A DNA stretch of 64,000 nucleotides from Thysanoteuthis rhombus (lineage: Eukaryota; Mollusca; Cephalopoda; Oegopsida; Thysanoteuthidae). Positions within the stretch are counted from its first letter, which is position 1, and every line of letters starts with the position of its first letter. The position numbers and the translations under genes were made by a program. Below are positions 47,201-58,874 of the stretch, one piece after another. The notes under the pieces are model-generated. The model ran no database searches. It was not told the origin of the DNA and worked only from the letters and a program-made list of their open reading frames with translations. Location of the stretch: the NCBI GenBank assembly GCA_963457665.1, contig OY735212.1:60513323-60577322 (forward strand), written 5' to 3'.

Positions 47201-47685
47201 TACATGTTTATTGCAAAACATACACAAGTATTCTTCTAAAATTACACTAATTATCAAACATCTTTGAGTGATCTGTTATTCTCCAGTTTTGACGTTGGGG
47301 TCTGATACAATGTCTTCCAAACTAAGATGTGTTATTAAAGTTAGAGAATCTGAAAAATATTCTTATATTGCATATTTTTCCTTGTACATGCATGTATCAA
47401 ATTTTGAAATGATTTCTTGCTTAGAAAAATAAGTTTTCATTTTTCATTTATTTTGTAAGACGTACCATGTTTGAGAACATTTCATTACTCCTTTCTCCTC
47501 TTGTTTTCCTTCTAACATTTTCCTTGTTATTTTCTCCAAACCATTTCTCTGTGTATTTTTGAATTCATATTTCCAAGCTTATTGATTTTAAGCCTGTTCT
47601 TTAAAACCAAACTATCCATCACCATCAACAACTATGTCAGTTCTGATTATACAGCATTTAAAGATCTGCAAAAGTTGAAGAATGA
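47201..47685. other. Sequence downstream of gene, nothing recognised
   Basis: No repeats or exons seen. A pyrimidine-rich stretch at 47485-47545 has no exon after it. Confidence 0.4.
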
Positions 47686-47689
47686 GCGT

Positions 47690-47925
47690 AATTCTGTGGC
47701 ATAACCATTTGTTTAAGGCGGTGCAGGGGGATAAATTAATTTTTTCTTTCTTTGAGTGATTCTAAAATAGTTTAGTGGATATTCCAAAATGGGCTCTCCA
47801 TCTAAACCTTCTCTATGAGTTGTTTCACAAAAGCTTGGAAGCTTGTATTGTGGTAATTAGAAGATGTTATGTGACCTCTTTCAAGTATCTTGCTTGGAGG
47901 CTCACCTTGTTTTTGGTAGTTGTTG
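47690..47925 (+). repeat. Direct duplication, left copy
   Basis: Matches 48845-49062: ggcataaccatttgtttaag, gattctaaaatagtttagtg, tccaaaatgggctctccatc, gttgtttcacaaaagcttgg, tattgtggtaattagaagat, tcttgcttggaggctcacct. Moderately diverged. Confidence 0.65.
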
Positions 47926-48129
47926 TTATTCCTTGATAGTTGGGATTGTGGTTATTTTTGATATTTCTTGGGGATTGAAGTTGTGGTAGTTGTTGGTACT
48001 CCAAGAGGGTTGAAATTTTGTGAAAGGTAGGGCCATTGGGTAAGAAAGACCTGGTAAAAATTTGGGTCGAATCAAGGAATCATTTTTGGTTGACAGATAC
48101 TTTTCTGTTTTTTTTTCTTCCCAATATAT

Positions 48130-48700
48130 TTATGTATATGCTCATGACTGTCCATGGGATATCTCAAGAAGTTCTCAATGAATTTCTATGAAATTCAGTG
48201 GCAGGGGGGGAACAAAAGGCTAGAGTGGAAGTGATTGATTTTTGAGTGGAAACCACGTAATATCGTCATAATTACTTATCTGTCCACATTACTTCTTAAA
48301 AGGTCTCGATGAATTTCCATGAAATTTTGTGGAAGGGTAGAAAATAGGTGATAGAAGAACTGATTGAATCTTAGAGTGGATCCTTGCGCAATTACCTTCC
48401 CTAGGTCGTAGTTATATGTCAAAACCACATGATATTAACCAAGTTCAAAAAGTTATTAATGAATTCCAATCAGATTTCGTGGAAGAGTGGACAAAAGACG
48501 ATAGAAGAACTGATTGAATTTTGGACCAGATCTATACACAATTACCTCCTCTGCATCGTAATTATATGTCCAAATCACTTGATATCACCAAAATTTCATG
48601 TTTGCCCACACAATATCTCCGGAAGTTCTCAATGTATTTCAGCAATACTTTATGGAAGGGTGGACAATAGGCTATGGGGAACTGACCCAGCCACAATCCC
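48130..48700 (+). repeat. Family G tandem repeats
   Basis: Four units begin with 'tgtcca...' then 'ttctcaatgaatttctatga' and 'gtggaaggRtggacaaaaggc' near 48148, 48271, 48416 and 48598. Spacing is uneven (about 120-180). The plus-strand open frames here come from the repeats. Confidence 0.6.
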
Positions 48701-48844
48701 CCTCCCACCTAACAATGGCATTGACAGAAGTACCACTCTCGAATTCTTATGTAATAGGTTTTATACATGACGTTAAATTAGTTGTTTCAAATCACATAGT
48801 TAAGAAATGTTGAACCACAGGGAAATAGACTAACAAAAGAATAA

Positions 48845-49062
48845 ACATCATTGTGTGGCATTTCCATTTGTTTGAGGGGGTTGCTGAATGAATTGTTTCT
48901 CTCTTGATTCTAAATAGTTGGTTCATAATTGAATGTTCCAAAATGGGCTCTTAATACTCCTCTACAAATCTGAGTTATTTCACAAAAGCTTGCATTGTGG
49001 TGGTTAGAAGATCTTGAATGCCTCCTAAATATCCTGCTTGTGGACTTACCTCGTTTTTTTGA
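48845..49062 (+). repeat. Direct duplication, right copy
   Basis: Second copy of 47690-47925, in the same direction about 1.15 kb away, on the other side of the family G units. Confidence 0.65.
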
Positions 49063-49439
49063 GAACGTTTGTACTCAGCTCTATAAACTGAACGATATTT
49101 TTTTTCTAGTCATTGAATATTTGATAAATAATACATCCATCTGCCCAGTCATTGACAAGGTGTGTTAATTCTACGAAATGGGGAATGCCATTCGATATTA
49201 ATAAGCTATTAACTGCACTTTAGGGCTGAAACCTGTTGGGCCACTCTGCTATAAGAACCTTCAGCTTAAAAGTGACTTGCATTCGATTGTACAACAGAAA
49301 TAAACTGGGTAAACAATCTACTTGTCCTCTTCCTTATCGGTTGTTTTTTGTTGTTTTTTTTTTGTTTTTTTTGCAAATAAACATGCCTATAAAAAATATT
49401 TCATGAAATAGAGACGATTACATGGTACATTTTAGATCA

Positions 49440-49945
49440 GAGCAGCCTATAAGATTTCAAAAAAAGTTACTTGATTGCCGGTCGAGTTAGAGGGTAGTTT
49501 GCTCGCCCCCAAATAATTAATCTTGGCTGAAATACTTGTGCAAAGACCATAGATCCATGTCTAAAAGAAAAGAATAATATAAAGTGTAATGAACTGTGCT
49601 GACTTTGATCTCATTTTTTTTACCTACCCTGTCACTTCACACGTGAACGAACAATGCAAAGGGGAAGGGTAATGATACATTGACATCGTTGTCTTTGAAA
49701 TTCGTACAATAAGAAATCTATTGCGGTGTTCATTTCCGCTTAGTCTGTCCGTAATAACGATCCTGTTAAATATTATGAAAAACTTTTTAAAATATAAAAA
49801 ATGCGATGAAGACCTTATTTTTTCTACTCGACCAATGGTGAAGAAAGCTGGGAAACTTACATGCTTGAAAGAGAGTTGATTTGACTGAGTCGAGTGGTCA
49901 AGTTTCAGAAACACATAGCTAAAAGACGAATTAAACATCAAAAAT
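49440..49945. other. CpG-denser block with splice-like signals on the minus strand
   Basis: CpG dinucleotides are common here (ccggtcgag, ctcgccc, acacgtgaacgaac, attgcggtg, tccgcttag, taacgatcc, actcgacc), unlike the surroundings. On the minus strand, 49918-49861 has an acceptor and gtaagt donor around an open stretch (YVFLKLDHSTQ, SNQLSFKH), and 49768-49632 has an acceptor and gtaggt donor around 45 open codons. Their phases do not match each other directly. Could be the start of another gene. Confidence 0.3.
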
Positions 49946-50051
49946 CTTTCAAGAGATTCAGTGCCAGAATTTTGTATTTTTTAATATCTGATAAGTGGTT
50001 TATTTTACAAGTAATGTTGTTATTCTAATTAAAAGTAATATCTACAAATAT

Positions 50052-50089
50052 ATTGGGTTGCTGAAAATGTGTTCAATAAGACAACTTTT
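50052..50089 (-). mobile_element. mariner terminal repeat (end of the element at 50480-51062)
   Basis: The stretch tattgggttgctgaaaatgt resembles a mariner end following a TA. It is separated from the transposase remnant by a family A copy. Confidence 0.45.
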
Positions 50090-50475
50090 TGTTTTTACAT
50101 CAATGATTCATGCATGTCTAGTTATGTTAAAGGGATCAATTAAATGATTGGAAGAAGGGTATCAATAAATAAGTTAATTCTCTCGCCTTTGGTTGGATCA
50201 CTAAAAACGTAGCTGGGGCGCAAACTGGGGGATCAATTTATGTACAAACTTGTATCGTAGATTAAACCCCCCTACTAAAAACCCATCTACTGGGAAGAAT
50301 TTTCAAAAAACAAAGAAAAGTTTTGGTGGGACATGAATAGAAGTAAATCTTCAAGTTTTCAACCTTCCAACTTTTGTGATGCGGCCTGTACGCATGACAC
50401 ATACATAGCCAGCTAACCAGATCAACTTGAAAACTGAAGAAACTTCTGTTGACAGTTTTGGTGACAGCTTGGGTT
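50090..50475 (+). mobile_element. Family A element nested in mariner
   Basis: Blocks run from gggatcaattaaatgattgg through ggggatcaatttatgtacaa to ttgacagttttggtgacagc and gggttgatagtttccaatac. The conserved first 40 bases are missing. Confidence 0.6.
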
Positions 50476-50479
50476 GATA

Positions 50480-51062
50480 GTTTCCAATACCATTTTGTTT
50501 TACAATCTTCTGCCGTTTTTCAGACAATTTTATAATGCCATCCTTCCAGAATTTTTTAATCTTTTCAGCAAAGAACTGCTCTAGGTACCTTTTGCAGTCT
50601 TTCAGGGAATCGAACATTTTTCCATGGAGATAATTCTCAAAGGCTGGAATGAATGGTAATCTAATGGTAAAATATCTGGTGAACATGGCAGGGGTGTGAA
50701 ATCTTCCCATCCAAACCGTGACTATTTTTACCGGATCACCAAAGAAATGCAAGGTCTAGCATTGTCTGCTTGAAATATTACCCCCTCTCACTCAACTAAT
50801 TCCAGATGTTTTCCAGAAATTGCTGCTTTTAATTGGTCTAACTGGGAGCAGTATTGGTTTGAATCAATCCTTTTCTTTTTTTTCCAGAAGGAGCTTTTAA
50901 TAGAGGCCTCCTTTCCAATCTTACCATATACATAGAATCATCTTCTTTGGATGAAGATTAGCCTTTTGTATGGTTGGTGGCAATTTTGCTTTCCTCTCTT
51001 GCACTTTACATTGCTGTAAAATATCCACTTTTCATCTCTCATCACAATTTGTTTCAAAAACA
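50480..51062 (-). mobile_element. mariner transposase remnant
   Basis: On the minus strand, frameshifted pieces: a CDERWKVDILQQCK stretch, PPTIQKANLHPKKI, ILCIWMV, then after a degraded middle FENYLHGKMFDSLKDCKRYL, EQFFAEKIKKFWKDGIIKL and SEKRQKIVKQNG. These follow the order of mariner transposases (the 'WILYDNR', 'PKxxLHxKKxMLCIWWD' and final 'EKWQKVVEQNG' landmarks). The catalytic region is broken. Truncated at about 51062, next to a family B element. Confidence 0.75.
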
Positions 51063-51071
51063 GAACATTAA

Positions 51072-51410
51072 ATCATCTTAGTCTCACAAATGGCCTGCCT
51101 GACCAACCAGCTAAGTGAGCTATAGAATCATCTCTCTTTGCTCATCTGTGTGTCTGTCTGTGAGTGTCTCCAGGTACCCATGTTCATATCTATGGGGTTA
51201 CAACCACTATGCACCCACTAAAAATGCTTTTTTTGCTTATGCCAAATGGTGTTCTTTTGGGTCTCTGGAATCATTTTGGACATACAATCCCCAAAACTTG
51301 TGCTGGTATTTTTTAGATAATTCTTCAATAAAAGATCTATTTTTTAAGATGATTTTAGATATTTTTTTTTGATAGATAATTCTAGTACATGTGTGGACCA
51401 GGGTGATTCA
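51072..51410 (-). mobile_element. Family B element (inverted)
   Basis: From aatcatcttagtctcacaaa to gaccagggtgattcat. A further 80 bases (51410-51490) repeat its 5' end, suggesting a partial second copy. Confidence 0.65.
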
Positions 51411-51490
51411 TAAAAGATCTATTTTTATAAATAATTTTAGATGATTTTTTCGATAATTAGTTCTGGTACATGTGTGGGCTACAGAAGTTC

Positions 51491-52425
51491 ATCCACGGAT
51501 ATTTGTGAAATGTGTGGAGAGATATTTCTGTTACTTTTAAGATGAAAATGGTGAACAGAAATACAGTCCAGTAGGTTTTCAACTCATGTGAAAGCCATAC
51601 ACCAGCATAAGCAAAATAATCAAGAAAATGGTGTAAATAATTTTCAATGTTTGTTTCGGATATTTTGAGAATATTAGCTAATGTTAATTATTGTTCATTT
51701 GATCGTTATCAACTTGAACTGGTCTAACAAACCACACATCATTCAGAGAGAAATCTCCAGTATGAAATGTTTGACACATCCAATCTTTCATAATACCTTC
51801 TTCATAAATTGCACAAATCTTTTTTGCATCCAATTATCATTCTCACCTTTCTTGAAATAAAGATGGCTCAAGGTTAGAGAGGCTGTTAATTCAAAACCTT
51901 ATCTAATGTACATTAAGACTGCTCTGCAGCACAATATTCTGGTGATTCTGGTGAAATCAAAATATTGTTTTAGAAATAATAATAAAAACAAATAAATTAG
52001 CAGAAAAATTTCTATAGATCCTGACCTTGTGTCTAAAACATTTATCACAAAGATTCAAGCAAGCCATTTCAGAACTGCCACTTTCAAACTAGAGTTATCG
52101 ATTCTACTGAAGCAACCTATAAGACAATTTTATGTTGAAATTTGCTCTCCAACGACATAAAAGTTTCGTAAAAATTGACTCATGACATTAATAACATCCA
52201 TATGTCAACTTATATTCACTTATTATAGTATCTTTAGCAGTCTACGCACTAATAATGTTTCATTGATTTGTCAGAATTTTCAATTGTTGTTTGCACAGTT
52301 TTGTGGATAACAGATCAGATTTTTACAAAAGTGAATATCAAAAGTAATCATCTGTTCTTTGAGAATAGGATCAATTTTAAAGAGAAAATATAAAGAATAA
52401 CAGATTAATTACTAATTACTGGTAC
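51491..52425. other. Unassigned sequence
   Basis: No exon or repeat identified. Confidence 0.4.
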
Positions 52426-52429
52426 TAAG

Positions 52430-53000
52430 GCATGCCTGTTCAAAAGATGCATCCAGTTTCATGATAATGTTCAGGTGGTTTAAATTTGAAATAATGAGAT
52501 GCTGTCCTTTGTTAATGATATTGTTAATAGCAACAATTAAAAGAGAAATATTGTTGGTAATAGTGGAAACAATCAGAACAGATATTTTCTAAAAGACTGT
52601 AACCTCATCTAAATATAATCTAATTCAATCTAGTTCTTTAGAAAAATCGGGCAGGAAAAATAACCTTATTCTTTCTTTTTCTGTTTCTCACAGTCTCTCT
52701 TTCACTCTCCCTCTCTCTCTCTCTCCATATTCACTGAACATTTTAGATCTATTAATTTGTGCTTGTGAACATTGGTGACATCGATATTGGGCAAAAGACT
52801 ATATCCATTTCAATTTTTGTTGTAAATCGAGCACTTTCTAAGAACTGTAAATCCAAACAACTTCAAACTTGACACTGCAATGTGTGGTGCACGGATCAAC
52901 ATATTTGGTGAATTTCTACAATGGTCAATGGTTGAGTTCTCGGTGCGTACAAGCAAACGCACTCACACACATGGAAATTTCTCAAATTATAGTGAGATTA
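52430..53000 (+). repeat. Family F repeat, copy 3
   Basis: From taaggcatgcctgttcaaaa through the (TC)n run at 52690-52722 and caacttcaaacttgacactg to atttctcaaattatagtgag. The longest and clearest copy of the family. Confidence 0.6.
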
Positions 53001-53004
53001 TGAA

Positions 53005-54235
53005 GACAAAATCCATTATTCATATTAAACTATCATCTTGAATAGTTAAAATTCTATTTATTGCAGCAAACTGGACTTTCTTCTTGTCTGATATAGTTGC
53101 ATCAGTATTTTTCATCAATTCTTTTACAAATGAATTTTCATATCAATAATAATTTTCAATTCTCTTTCATAACATTCTGATAACAATTACTTTTATTTAA
53201 CTCATTCAGCCAGTAATTAACCCTTGATGGAGTATCAAGACTGGCTGATCTTTGGCTCCAGTTTCTTTCAGTCATTTGTGAGTTAGCCTTTAGATTACAC
53301 AAAGCTTTTTTTCTTTTAGATAGGGGTTATTTTCTAGTAAGAGTATCTATAGACATAGGGTCAGTTTGGTTCACCTCTCCAATCTTTTCACAGTCTTTGC
53401 TTAAACTGAGCTTCTGTTTCAGCTAATACTGTAGACTGATATCTATTCCAGTCTGAGATAACTCAGGCAGAAAAGAAATGACAATGAATTCCTGTGTCTT
53501 AGTGAACTTTCAATAAGTGGCTATGTCCACGGGTGTGCGTGATAACACTTAGCTGAAGCATTTGTTTATTGGGACATTTGGGACACTTGCAGTCATTGTT
53601 GACCTTGTGCAGTTGGTTTAGGATTCTGAAAGTTTCAATCATATTTACACTGTCTCATCTGTATTTCACTGTAGGTAGTTATAATAGTTGTATGATAGGG
53701 TACTCATATCAGTTACCAAATTTGTTGCTCTTCCTTCCACTCATTCTATCATATCTATTCTACTTGTCCTCTATGCAAATGCATAAATATAACCTTATAT
53801 TATCAACTACTGTATTTTTTATGCGGTGAAGAGGTTCAGTGTAAAGAAGACATTTTGCTGATACAGCATCCTCACTAAGGCATTTGAGAGTTTCAATGAT
53901 ATAATTTTCAAACATGCAGGCATAATGATAAAGAGTTTTGTTTTTCCTGACATTAAAACAAAATTTTAGAAAGTATTTTTGCCAAAAAGAATATAAATGA
54001 ATCAATGAAAATAATTCTGCAAAAAGTTTGAATTGATTTTGATATAAGACATTTCTTCTAGATGAAATTTGAATTGAAGAGAAATATTCCTTTCAAAAAT
54101 TCATAAAAAAATCGATTCAAACAAGATTCAAGTTGGCCTCATTGAAGCTTGATCAAAATTTTTTTTAAATTATAGAAATTAAAATCGCTTCAGTAAGGGG
54201 CAACTCTTGGTCATTTTTTATGTGTACTTTCAAAC
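53005..54235. other. Unassigned sequence
   Basis: No repeat or exon identified. The short open frames at 53.6-54.0 kb have no splice support. Confidence 0.4.
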
Positions 54236-54237
54236 AG

Positions 54238-54595
54238 TCAAATCACTGTAACCCCGTAAATGGCCAGCCCAACCAACCAGCCAAGTAGGATACAGATTCT
54301 TTACTCTCTTTTGATTGTCCAGGTGTGTGTGTGTGGGTGTATGTGTGCATGTATTTACGCGCACTCTTGGTCACATTTTTAGGGCTACAACATAGACAAT
54401 TTGTATGAGTACAACACTAGGCTGTGTCTAAAAATGTTTTATTTCTTGTTTTTCAAAAAAAGTCTATTTTGGGGTCTTTAAAGTCACTTTAGACCAACAA
54501 TGCCCAAATCTTGTGCTGGTATGTTAGATATGTCGATTTTTCTAGATAATTTTTCACATAATTGGTTTCGGTACACGCTCGGTGTATTAATTTAT
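54238..54595 (-). mobile_element. Family B element (inverted)
   Basis: From caaatcactgtaaccccgta to acgctcggtgtattaatt, with a (GT)n stretch at 54322-54350. Confidence 0.6.
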
Positions 54596-55096
54596 GAAAG
54601 GTACAGATTTATTCTCTTTGCTTTTGGTCAAGTACAGCTTTATGTTGCATGTTGTCATTATAAGAATGATTAGAAGATTTCCATCATTATGATAGCTTAG
54701 CTTTCTTTCAACTCTAGTGTTTTGAAGAAAGCTTAACTTATCACAAGAGCCCTTAGAGATCAATATTTGGTCAAATCAAGCTTGTAATACCAGCTACTAG
54801 TAACTGACTAGTGGCATTAGTCCAAGTTCTAGTCTTATTATCAATTAGGCATTGATTTTCTTTTATGTGTGTGTGGGTGTTTGGGTGTTTGCCTGTATGA
54901 ATGTGTGTGGGTGGGTGTCCTTAGTAACCTTTACTAATTCAAAAAGAATTACTCAACTTTTTTTGCAAGATCAGCAAAATGTATTGTTTCAGCTTTGAAA
55001 GAGATAATCTTTTTTAACAAATTCTCATAATATTTGCCGTAAGGGACGTTTCTCATATATGTTTCATATTTGGTATGTATGCATTAATTTAGATAT

Positions 55097-55445
55097 TGAA
55101 TCACTATGACCCGACAAATTGCCTGCCCGATCAACCAGCCAAGCAGGCTGGAGATTCTTCTCTTTCTGCTTGTCTGTGTGTCTGTCTGTATGTGTGTGTG
55201 TGTCCAAGCACTCCTGGTCACATTTTTGAGGCAATAACCTTGAAAGTTCGCATGAGTTCACAACTAAACACCAAACACTAAACACCAAAACTTCTTTTGT
55301 ATTGTTTCTTTTTCAAATGCTTTTTGAGGTTTCCAAGGTCATTTTTGATCAACAATGCCCAAATCTTGGGATGGTATTTGTTTTAGACAATTTTAGGTAG
55401 AAGATCACTTTTTTAAGATCATTTTAGATCATTTTTTAAAATCTT
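55097..55445 (-). mobile_element. Family B element (inverted)
   Basis: From tgaatcactatgacccgaca to agatcattttagatcatttt. The terminal tagcccgcac part is lost on the right. Confidence 0.6.
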
Positions 55446-55464
55446 TCCATCTATATATCTACAT

Positions 55465-55478
55465 ATGTCTCTCTCTCT

Positions 55479-55558
<80 letters not shown>

Positions 55559-55575
55559 GTATATATATATATATC
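55465..55575. repeat. (TC)n then (TA)n microsatellite
   Basis: About 55 bases of CT repeats followed by about 55 of TA. Confidence 0.95.
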
Positions 55576-56017
55576 AATATCACTTTCAGTTTCATGTTAA
55601 GAATAGAAAAGTAGATTAAGGTCAAGGTATCTACCACACTTCTCGAATTAGAATAGTTTATAATTTCACGCTGAATCGCTTTTTTTAAAATGCAAAACTC
55701 AAGTTTTTGTATCTGTATCAAGAGATTTCTCAAGTTTTGGTACATTAATCTTTCCAGATGAGCTCTAATTTGCTCAATTTGGAAACAGTGTACGTGTAAT
55801 AGGGATTACCTTGCCAAGAATTTTGTTTGAACTTCCCACAATCTACCATAAAACAGATTTTTAGTTTTGGTGAGGAGAACAGAGTTGCCAATCTACACAT
55901 TTTTTCAAAATTTTTATTCTTAAGATTTGAGTCCAGAGTTGACAATATTTTGATTTTTTTTTTAAGGTCCCATGTTGCCAATTGAAATGTTGCTTTTTTT
56001 TTTAAATTTTCAAATTT

Positions 56018-56168
56018 TAGAGTGACTTCCTGGATCAAAAAATTTGAGTGTGACCTCCTGGATCAAAAAATTTGAAAGTGACCTCCTGGATCAAAAAATT
56101 TGAGTGTGACCTCCTGGATCAAAAAATTTGAGAGTGACCTCCTGGATCAAAAAAATTGAGAGTGACAA
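56018..56168 (+). repeat. 28-bp minisatellite, five units
   Basis: Unit gagtgtgacctcctggatca plus aaaaattt, repeated five times with one to three changes. It stands next to poly-T rich sequence. Confidence 0.9.
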
Positions 56169-56482
56169 AAAATCAAAACATCACATCTAAATTGAGAACA
56201 ATATGAAGCAATCATTCAAAACTTCTGAAATGTGTAAAGGAATATCATTTTTGAAAAATACATGTTTATTCTACACAAAGGACTTTTCCAAACATTCATT
56301 GATAGTTATTTGAACCGAAACAACATCCTTTTTGTCAAGTCTGGACCCTAATGCCATATAGCAAGAAGGTTCTCTGAAGAGCCCTTCCAAAAAGGTATCA
56401 AGTGATTTTTATAGCCATCAACCTCCTAACACAAATCCTGATGAAATTGTCTCAGCTATTTTTTGGATTATGTAACAAGACT

Positions 56483-56660
56483 AGCATTCCAAGGGAAATT
56501 ATGAATCACCACCACCCATATGATTCTTTTTATCAGATAAATTAAGCAGTGGTAGTGATAAAATCGAATTACCTGGATGAAATACTACCAGTATAGTTTG
56601 AAACATGAATACATGATTTTGAAAAATCAGGTCTGGTTTGTGACTCAATCTAAACTGTTA
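56483..56660 (+). repeat. Repeat shared with 28478, joined to a family A start
   Basis: Starts actagcattccaagggaaat, tatgaatcaccaccacccat. At 56630 it meets aggtctggtttgtgactcaa, a family A start that is not continued. Confidence 0.4.
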
Positions 56661-56669
56661 CATGACCAA

Positions 56670-57075
56670 AATCAAGGGTGAACTCCAACAATTGAAAGGT
56701 ACTTTTTTTTATCCCTCTTTAGAGTTCAAAATTGAGGGTGACCTTTCTTGTCAATTTTTTTTTTACTTTCAAGGGTTTAAATTGAGGCTAGGAACTTTTT
56801 TTTTAAAAGGGTCAAAATCAAGGGGAATTTTTTTTTTCTTATTTAGGGATCAAACTCAAGGGAGAACCTTTTTTCACTTTTAGGGATCAAAATGGAGGGG
56901 TAACATTTTTTTTTACTTTTCAAGGTCTGAATTGAGACAAAACTTTTAATTCACTTTCAGGTGTTGAAATCAGGATGGGGGACCTATTTTTTCTGAGGTC
57001 AAAATTAAAGAGGAACCCTTTCTCTCACATTTAGGCTTTAGAATTGAGGGTGAACTTTTATTTCCATTTTCTATG
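56670..57075 (+). repeat. Degenerate minisatellite, 'agggatcaaaattgagggtgac + T-run'
   Basis: Around nine imperfect units of about 40-55 bases, each with a variant of ggRtcaaaattgaggg, then a run of T and an actttcaggg-like piece. The plus-strand open frame at 56662-56883 is made of these units. Confidence 0.75.
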
Positions 57076-57589
57076 AGTCTGAAGCAAGGAGAAACAGTCT
57101 TCTTATACTTGCAATCATTATTCCCCAGGCCACATCAAGTATTATTGCTAGTGATAATAATAAATAATAAAACTTGCCTTTTGCTTTCCTCTTTGCTGTG
57201 CTTGAAAACTAAGAAATTGTTAGAAATTCTGTCAGAGTATATCAGAAACTCAACAAACTTGATATTTATTGCGCTCAAATCTAAAATCAGATATGATATT
57301 TTGCATTTGAAAATTTCAAAATTTTACGGAAAATACTTTGATTATAAATAAAAATATTGATTATTTTATTGAAATATTCCTTTTTTTATTTGGAAAGAAA
57401 GAAGAGAGAAAGCATAGTGATAATGAATTTTATACTTATTGGGTTAAGTATTAAATTGTCATTTTTTTTATCAAGTCAAATATTTCTAAAACTGTAACCT
57501 GTAATTTTCAATGGGCACTGCAATTGTAAGTCAAAGCAGTGTCCATTTTCAAACATAAAAAAATAAAGAAGTAGCTGGACCCATAAAAC

Positions 57590-57905
57590 CAGATGGGTGT
57601 TGACAATTCAGATTATCCATCATTTCATGTCCCTCAGCTCTTCTCTAACCCAATGCCTCTATCGTATTATTCTCGTACCTCTTCCAATTTTTGTTACTGG
57701 TCCATGCTTTTATATGAATGTTATGGAAACATGGATTAGTTTCAGGTATAAAACTGTTTTTACTCAATCAGTGAACTACCCAAATTTTCTGTCTACTCCC
57801 TTCTACCCTCAAGTTGAGAAAATATCTTCCCTTTTCTTTTCAGCAAACTACTTAAATCCCTTTTCTCCCCCATTTCTTTCTAAACAAAAGAAGGAATATT
57901 CTGAA
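57590..57905 (+). repeat. Family H repeat, copy 2
   Basis: Matches 20260-20560 in order. The open frame over it (57597-57908) has no recognisable motif. Confidence 0.45.
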
Positions 57906-57939
57906 TAAAATAGATAACATAGTAAATGGAATAATAACA

Positions 57940-58160
57940 TTGGACTGAAAAATGATGAGGTCTTACAACATAGGAATAGCCCAAAGGTTACAACATTGGA
58001 CTGAATGTGAATAGCTCAACGGTTATAATATTGGACTGAAAATGATGAAGTCTAGTTACATGGATATATCTGAATAGTTTTAACATTGAACTTCAAGTGT
58101 TGAGGTATTACTGCATGGAAATATGCCAATGGTTATAACATTGGACTGTAAATGATGAGG
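57940..58160 (+). repeat. Tandem tRNA-A-box-like units
   Basis: Four units carry 'aatagctcaacggttataat attggactgaaaatgatgag' variants near 57944, 57976, 58008 and 58120, with a decayed one near 58068. The pattern resembles the 5' half of a tRNA (TAGCTCAGTGGTTA...). No B box was found. It may be a multiplied SINE head. Confidence 0.5.
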
Positions 58161-58235
58161 TTTTAGTGTATGAGAATTATTCATTGGAATGAAATTTATG
58201 ACCTAGTTCACTAAAAGGTGATATGACACCACCAT

Positions 58236-58830
58236 TATCATTATCATCAGTCTTTTAACATTTTCGTAGAAAATAGACTCTCCCCAAGATCTGCTAAAGC
58301 TCTTGATTGTGGGCATCGTGGCAACAATATCTCCTTAAATTGCCAATGTCACCACACCATTTGATCCTTGTGTCTTTTCCCTCTGAATATTTGTTGCCTA
58401 TGATATCAGTTTAACTGAAGTTCCTGGGGAGACTCACTTTCTTACTTTCTTTATTCAGTTTATCTAACATTATGTGGAGTTCATCGAGGTTCTCAGCAAC
58501 AAGAATGATGTCAGAAAATCTCACATTACTTTAGTATTCACCATCAATTCTGATTCCTTTATTTTCTCTAAATTTCTCAAGATCCTTTCAAGGCAGGCTG
58601 TGAAGGGTTTAAATGAGCTGGTGTCATTTAGTCTCACTCTTTTGGGAGGCTGGAAGTCTTTATGTAGCCTGACAAAGGAATTGTTACACAGGTAGATAGT
58701 TCGCAGAACTCTAATATATTCAGAGTCCACTGCTTGTTGTATGATTGAATCAAAGACTTTAGGGATTTCCACTGAATCAAGTCCTTCTTGAAGTCAGCAA
58801 ATGTTGCAAGTGGCATTTTTATTCTGCTGC
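58236..58830 (-). mobile_element. RTE-like LINE fragment with RT domain, internally deleted
   Basis: On the minus strand, frameshifted RT motifs appear in order: a FADFKKDLI stretch, IPKVFDSIIQQAV, EYIRVLRTIYLCNN, PPKRVRLNDTSSFKPFTACL, ERILRNLE, then a decayed ADDI-like and VAENLDELH stretch. The sequence then jumps to the LINE 3' end and stops in a (GAT)n-like tail at about 58240. The body between is missing. The RNA-dependent polymerase core is broken. Confidence 0.75.
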
Positions 58831-58874
58831 TTTCTCTTTTATTTGATTCACCAAAAAGAAATATGATATAGATT

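Noticed and set aside
48429-48813. Overlapping plus-strand open frames
   Set aside because: They arise from family G tandem units and show no splice sites or known motif.
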